Assembly (NCBI GenBank): GCA_040255675.1
Contig: JBDZVM010000069.1
Coordinates: 1-8,880, forward strand
Direction of reading: 5' to 3'
Source: JBDZVM01 sp040255675
GTDB taxonomy: Bacteria > Actinomycetota > Actinomycetes > Acidothermales > Acidothermaceae
DNA: 8,880 bases
How positions within the stretch are numbered: the stretch's first letter is position 1; the number at the start of each line of letters is the position of its first letter. The notes beneath the pieces were generated by a model that was given only the letters and a program-made list of their open reading frames with translations, was not told the DNA's origin and did no database searches. The translations under genes were made by a program, and so were the position numbers. Shown here piece after piece: positions 5,582 to 8,880 of the stretch.

Positions 5582-5587
5582 TGGCGC

Positions 5588-6097
5588 ATGGAAAGTAAGG
5601 ACGTCCTGATCGACGCGTTCGGCCGGGTGCATGATGCGGTGCACGGTGCGGTCGAGGGGCTGTCGCCCGACCAGCTCACGTTTCGCATCGATGCCGAGGC
5701 CAACACGATCGCCTGGCTCGTCTGGCATCTAACGCGCGTGCAAGACGACCACGTGAGCGAGGTGGCCGAGGTCGACCAAGTCTGGACGGCGGAGAGCTGG
5801 GTCGACCGGCTCGGCCTTCCGTTCGATCGAACGGATACCGGCTACGGACACGCGCCTGGCGACGTGGGCGTCGTCCGGGCTGATGCTTCGTTGCTACTCG
5901 GCTATTACGACGCGGTGCACGCGCGCACGCTTGAGTTCGTGTCGACGTTGAAGGACGACGACCTCGATCGCGTCGTCGATACACGCTGGGATCCGCCGGT
6001 CACTCTTGGCGTGCGGTTGGTGAGCGTGATCGAAGACGACTTGCAGCACGCGGGTCAGGCCGCGTTCGTCAGGGGTGTCGTGTTACGACGAAAATGA
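5588..6097 (+). CDS. DUF664/DinB-superfamily protein
   Basis: This 169-residue protein is predicted to be a four-helix-bundle member of the DinB/YfiT superfamily. NTIAWLVWHLTRVQDDHVSE (about 39-58) carries His47, and IEDDLQHAGQAAFVRGVV carries His154. These are the positions where the family binds a divalent metal; the usual HxxxH in the last motif is Asp150-x3-His154 here, as in the actinobacterial DUF664 branch. Many superfamily members are thiol-dependent transferases or isomerases (mycothiol in actinobacteria, bacillithiol in Firmicutes); the substrate of this one is unknown. The length is normal for the branch. It is divergent from the HPP gene, separated by about 147 bases, and its stop TGA directly abuts the stop of the convergent aldo/keto reductase gene. 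Confidence 0.9.
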   Translation: MESKDVLIDAFGRVHDAVHGAVEGLSPDQLTFRIDAEANTIAWLVWHLTRVQDDHVSEVAEVDQVWTAESWVDRLGLPFDRTDTGYGHAPGDVGVVRADASLLLGYYDAVHARTLEFVSTLKDDDLDRVVDTRWDPPVTLGVRLVSVIEDDLQHAGQAAFVRGVVLRRK

Positions 6098-7078
6098 TCA
6101 CCAGCGGTCATGCACGTGCTGCCTGATGTCGTGGTCGTATATGTCGCGTAGTTGATCGAGCACTCCGGCAGGCAGGGGCGCCAGGTTTGCGGCCTCGGAA
6201 TTTGTCTTTGCCTGCTGGGAATTTCGCGCGCCGGGAATGACGGTGGTCACTCCTGGCTGATCGATGATCCAGCGCAACGCGAGTTGTGCCGTTGTGGCGC
6301 CGTCGGGTGTGAGCTTCGCGATCTCGCGCGCCGCCGCGACGCCGATCTCGTACGGCACTCCGCTGAACGTCTCGCCGACGTCGAACGCTTGGCCGTGACG
6401 GTTGAAGTTGCGGTGGTCATCAGCGGCAAATCGGGTGTGCTCGTCGTACTTGCCTGAAAGCAGGCCACTCGCCAGCGGTACTCGAGCGATGATGCCGACA
6501 CCGGCTTTTTGGGCAGCGGGGAGCACTTGCTCGAGCGGTTTGCGACGAAAAATATTCAAGATGATTTGCACGCTCGCGACACCCGGACGGGCGATCGCCC
6601 GCAGCGCCTCGTCGCAAGTCTCTACTGAGACCGCGTAATTCGCGATGCGTCCTTCGGCGACCAGGGTGTCGAGCGCGTCGAACACGCGGTCGTCGGAGTA
6701 GACGGACGTCGGCGGGCAGTGCAACTGCACCAGGTCGAGGACGTCGACACCGAGGTTGGCGCGGCTTCTGTCGCTCCACGCGCGGAAGTTGTCGAGCGTG
6801 AATGCTTCGGCGACGTGCGGGTTGGCGCGGCGGCCCATCTTCGTGGCCACCATGATGTTCGGATGTTCTTTGACGAAGCGACCGACCAGCTTTTCGCTGC
6901 GGCCGTCGCCGTAAACGTCGGCGGTGTCGAAAAAGGTGACGCCCGCGTCGGCGGCGGTGTGGAGCACGTCGAGGGCGTCGCGCTCCGCGACCTCGCCCCA
7001 GTCGGCACCCAACTGCCAGCAACCCAATCCCACTACCGAAACAGGGCGGCCCGTGCGCCCGAGCGCTCTCGTCTCCAT
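6098..7078 (-). CDS. Aldo/keto reductase, NADPH-dependent (predicted)
   Basis: This 326-residue protein has all landmarks of the AKR superfamily (TIM barrel). The N-terminal beta strand region contains VVGLGCWQLG. FFDTADVYGDGRSEKLVG carries the catalytic Asp51 and Tyr56; VATKMG carries Lys80; and DLVQLHCP carries His120. The cofactor-binding C-terminal motif TTVIPGARNSQQAKTN is intact. The length is typical for the AKR branch that includes bacterial oxidoreductases of the YajO/IolS kind. It reduces aldehydes or ketones to alcohols in the cytosol; the substrate cannot be read from the sequence. The gene starts 10 bases after the amidase stop, so it is likely the last gene of an operon with the amidase and the AhpD-like gene. 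No strong Shine-Dalgarno sequence is visible in that short gap. Confidence 0.95.
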   Translation of the reverse strand: METRALGRTGRPVSVVGLGCWQLGADWGEVAERDALDVLHTAADAGVTFFDTADVYGDGRSEKLVGRFVKEHPNIMVATKMGRRANPHVAEAFTLDNFRAWSDRSRANLGVDVLDLVQLHCPPTSVYSDDRVFDALDTLVAEGRIANYAVSVETCDEALRAIARPGVASVQIILNIFRRKPLEQVLPAAQKAGVGIIARVPLASGLLSGKYDEHTRFAADDHRNFNRHGQAFDVGETFSGVPYEIGVAAAREIAKLTPDGATTAQLALRWIIDQPGVTTVIPGARNSQQAKTNSEAANLAPLPAGVLDQLRDIYDHDIRQHVHDRW

Positions 7079-7088
7079 GAAAAGCAGG

Positions 7089-8480
7089 TTACGCGATCCG
7101 ATCTTGCGATCGGCGAGCCGGTGACGGCGGCACCTTCGTGTGGTAGTCGGTCAACCGCTGGAAAGCCGCGCCGATCGCGAGCAACGTTTCATCGCCGTCC
7201 GGCCTGCCGACGAGTTGCACGCCAACCGGCAGACCGTCAGCGGTAAAACCCGCGGGCAGCGAAAGCGCGGGCAGGCCGGCGACGTTGACGGGGCAGGTGA
7301 ACCGGACCGGACCACCCCGATAAACGTTCATGGTCTCGCCGCGCCCGACGGGTATCTCGCTGTCGTCGAATCGAGGCGCGGGATAAGGCGTCGCGGGCAA
7401 CAAGAGCGCGTCAGCGTCGTGGAGCGCGGCGACGAACGTGTCGTGAAACACGCGCGCTCGCGCGCGGGCGGCTCGCCGGCGTAGCGGCGACAAACCCTTG
7501 CCGTATCGGTAATGGTCGGCGATTTGTTCACCGACACGGTCGAGGTCCAGCTTGGGGTATGCCTCGGCGAACTCCGGCCACGCGAGGTCGCTCCAGACCG
7601 AAAGGGCCTCGTCGACCGCGGGCAGCGTGGCGTCGACGTCCGCCATCTTTGCCTGGCGCAGCACGTCGGCCGCTGTGTCGAGTGCCTGGCGTACCTCAGG
7701 ATGCACGCGATGCGCGTAGTAGCCGGTGGTGACTCGCCCGAAGCGGAGGCCTTCGACGTCCCGTGTGCTCGTCGGCATTCTCGCGGCACCATCGAGGATG
7801 TGAAACGCGAGCGCGACGTCCTCGACGGCTCGAGCCATTGGCCCAGGGCAACCCAGCGACGGTGCGAGCGGCATGACGCCGTCCATCGAAAGCCGGTGCT
7901 GCGTCGGTTTTAGCCCGGCAACACCGCAAAAGCTCGCCGGAGTGCGGATCGAACCAGCCGTGTCGGTGCCGAGTGTGATCGCGACCGCCCCGACCGCGAT
8001 TGCGACCGCCGAGCCGCTACTCGAGCCGCCTGCCAAGTGTTGTGTGTTCCAGGGATTGTGCGTGGGGCCGCAGGTCGAGATATGGCCAGTGCCACTGGCC
8101 GCGAGCTCGTGCATGTTCGCTTTTCCGATGACGATCGCGCCGGCTTCACGAAGGCGATGTACGAGCACCGCGTCGTCACCCGCAATGTTGTGTCGAAACG
8201 CTTCGCAGCAGCCAGTGGTCGGATAGCCGCGCACGTCGAAAGGATCCTTCACCAGGACGGGAACGCCCTGCAGTGGCCGGTCACTTTCACCGGACGACGC
8301 GGCAGCGGCTTCGGCGCGTGCTTCATCGGGCCAAAGCTGACTGTAGACGTTCGTCGACGGCTGCGAGGCTTCGAGCACGGCTAGCGCATGGTCGACCAGT
8401 TCGCGCGGTGTGATCTGCTTGCTGCGCACCGACCTTGCCTGCGCCGCCGCAGAGAGTGAAATTTCGCCGCCTGCGAGCAC
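7089..8480 (-). CDS. Amidase-signature-family hydrolase
   Basis: This 463-residue enzyme has a complete amidase signature with a Ser-cisSer-Lys triad. Lys78 lies in GVPVLVKDPFDVRG, Ser153 in AGGSSSGSAVA and the nucleophile Ser177 in TDTAGSIRTPASFCG. The 75- and 24-residue spacings equal those of fatty acid amide hydrolase (142, 217, 241). The C-terminal part has PVNVAGLPALSLPAGFTADG and LPVGVQLVG, as usual for the family. It hydrolyses a carboxamide to acid and ammonia; amino acid amides, aryl amides or nylon-type oligomers are possible substrates. It is unlikely to be GatA, since no gatB or gatC is nearby. The start is GTG, the first in-frame start codon after the upstream gene, with only a weak purine-rich site; gap to that gene is 47 bases. 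It is likely co-transcribed with its neighbours. Confidence 0.95.
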   Translation of the reverse strand: MLAGGEISLSAAAQARSVRSKQITPRELVDHALAVLEASQPSTNVYSQLWPDEARAEAAAASSGESDRPLQGVPVLVKDPFDVRGYPTTGCCEAFRHNIAGDDAVLVHRLREAGAIVIGKANMHELAASGTGHISTCGPTHNPWNTQHLAGGSSSGSAVAIAVGAVAITLGTDTAGSIRTPASFCGVAGLKPTQHRLSMDGVMPLAPSLGCPGPMARAVEDVALAFHILDGAARMPTSTRDVEGLRFGRVTTGYYAHRVHPEVRQALDTAADVLRQAKMADVDATLPAVDEALSVWSDLAWPEFAEAYPKLDLDRVGEQIADHYRYGKGLSPLRRRAARARARVFHDTFVAALHDADALLLPATPYPAPRFDDSEIPVGRGETMNVYRGGPVRFTCPVNVAGLPALSLPAGFTADGLPVGVQLVGRPDGDETLLAIGAAFQRLTDYHTKVPPSPARRSQDRIA

Positions 8481-8527
8481 ACCCCATGCTTTGCCAGCGT
8501 CGCGGTCGCAAAACCACGATGGCGAAC

Positions 8528-8875
8528 CTACTTGTCGTGCTCGACGTGGCCGTTCAATTCGTCGAGCGCGTGCAGTGCGAGCGTGGAGTGCGCATACGCG
8601 CCGCCCGCGCGCATTTCAGCCGCGACCCAGATCGCCTCCATGATTTCTTCAGGTGTGGCGCCCTTGCGGTGAGCCAGCTTCGTGTGGCCCTGAATGCAAT
8701 AGGGGCACTGCGTCGTGTGGGCGACCGCGACCGCGATCAGTTGCTTGGTCTTTTCGGGAAGCGCGCCAGCGGCAAACACGGTGCGGCTGAAGTTGTCCCA
8801 CGCCTCGTGGGTTTTCGGCGCAAGTGCACGACGCTCTTTCGCGATCTCCGGTGTACCCGGATGGTAGACAGCCAT
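8528..8875 (-). CDS. Carboxymuconolactone decarboxylase / AhpD-like protein
   Basis: This 115-residue protein carries the AhpD-type redox motif CPYCIQGH, with Cys57, Cys60 and His64, preceded by LIAVAVAHTTQ. The helical C-terminal part EEIMEAIWVAAEMRAGGAYAH is typical of the family. Such proteins are small all-helical oligomers; members with CxxC and His act as thiol-dependent alkylhydroperoxide reductases, while true carboxymuconolactone decarboxylases lack the CxxC. A redox role is therefore more likely than aromatic degradation. It appears complete: ATG at 8875 lies five bases from the window edge, so its ribosome binding site is mostly out of view. It is the first visible gene of a minus-strand set with the amidase and the aldo/keto reductase. 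Confidence 0.92.
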   Translation of the reverse strand: MAVYHPGTPEIAKERRALAPKTHEAWDNFSRTVFAAGALPEKTKQLIAVAVAHTTQCPYCIQGHTKLAHRKGATPEEIMEAIWVAAEMRAGGAYAHSTLALHALDELNGHVEHDK

Positions 8876-8880
8876 AGGAA

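Noticed and set aside
7089..8480. GatA subunit of the amidotransferase
   Set aside because: No gatB or gatC beside it, and the neighbours are unrelated metabolic genes; a general amidase is more likely.

Overview
The window is chromosomal DNA from a high-GC Gram-positive bacterium, most likely an actinobacterium. The evidence is GC-rich third codon positions in most genes, several GTG starts, and family content typical of actinobacteria: an actinobacterial Holin-X protein, a DUF3618 protein, a DUF664/DinB protein and an actinobacterial-style RHS/YD protein. I cannot assign a genus. No rRNA, tRNA, CRISPR array or intact mobile element was seen.

Left part (1-2240, + strand): the 3' end of an RHS/YD-repeat polymorphic toxin, followed by three small genes. 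All four reading frames are joined by 4-base start/stop overlaps (GTGA, ATGA, ATGA). I read this as two stacked toxin-immunity modules: an RHS toxin tip with a DUF2283-like protein, then a separate toxin domain with its own Sec signal peptide and a second presumed immunity protein. A 14-base identical, in-frame segment lies just before the tip domain of both toxins, which suggests that tips are exchanged by recombination.

2240-2758 has no intact gene. It holds two relics, the C-terminus of a probable XRE-type regulator (minus strand) and the last ~26 codons of an IS3-type transposase (+ strand). Such debris is usual beside toxin arrays.

Middle part (2759-4516, minus strand): a compact three-gene overlapping cluster of small membrane or envelope proteins. 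In order of transcription these are an alanine-rich single-pass protein with an octapeptide-repeat tail, a Holin-X protein, and a DUF3618 protein with a long amphipathic tail. Next comes an HPP-family membrane protein (minus strand), whose start I place at an internal GTG with a strong Shine-Dalgarno sequence.

Right part (5588-8880): a DUF664/DinB-like protein (+ strand) meets, with zero bases between stop codons, a three-gene minus-strand set. In order of transcription this set is an AhpD/carboxymuconolactone decarboxylase-like protein, an amidase-signature hydrolase and an aldo/keto reductase. These look like ordinary housekeeping or detoxification genes.

The most interesting part is the toxin-immunity chain at the left edge.
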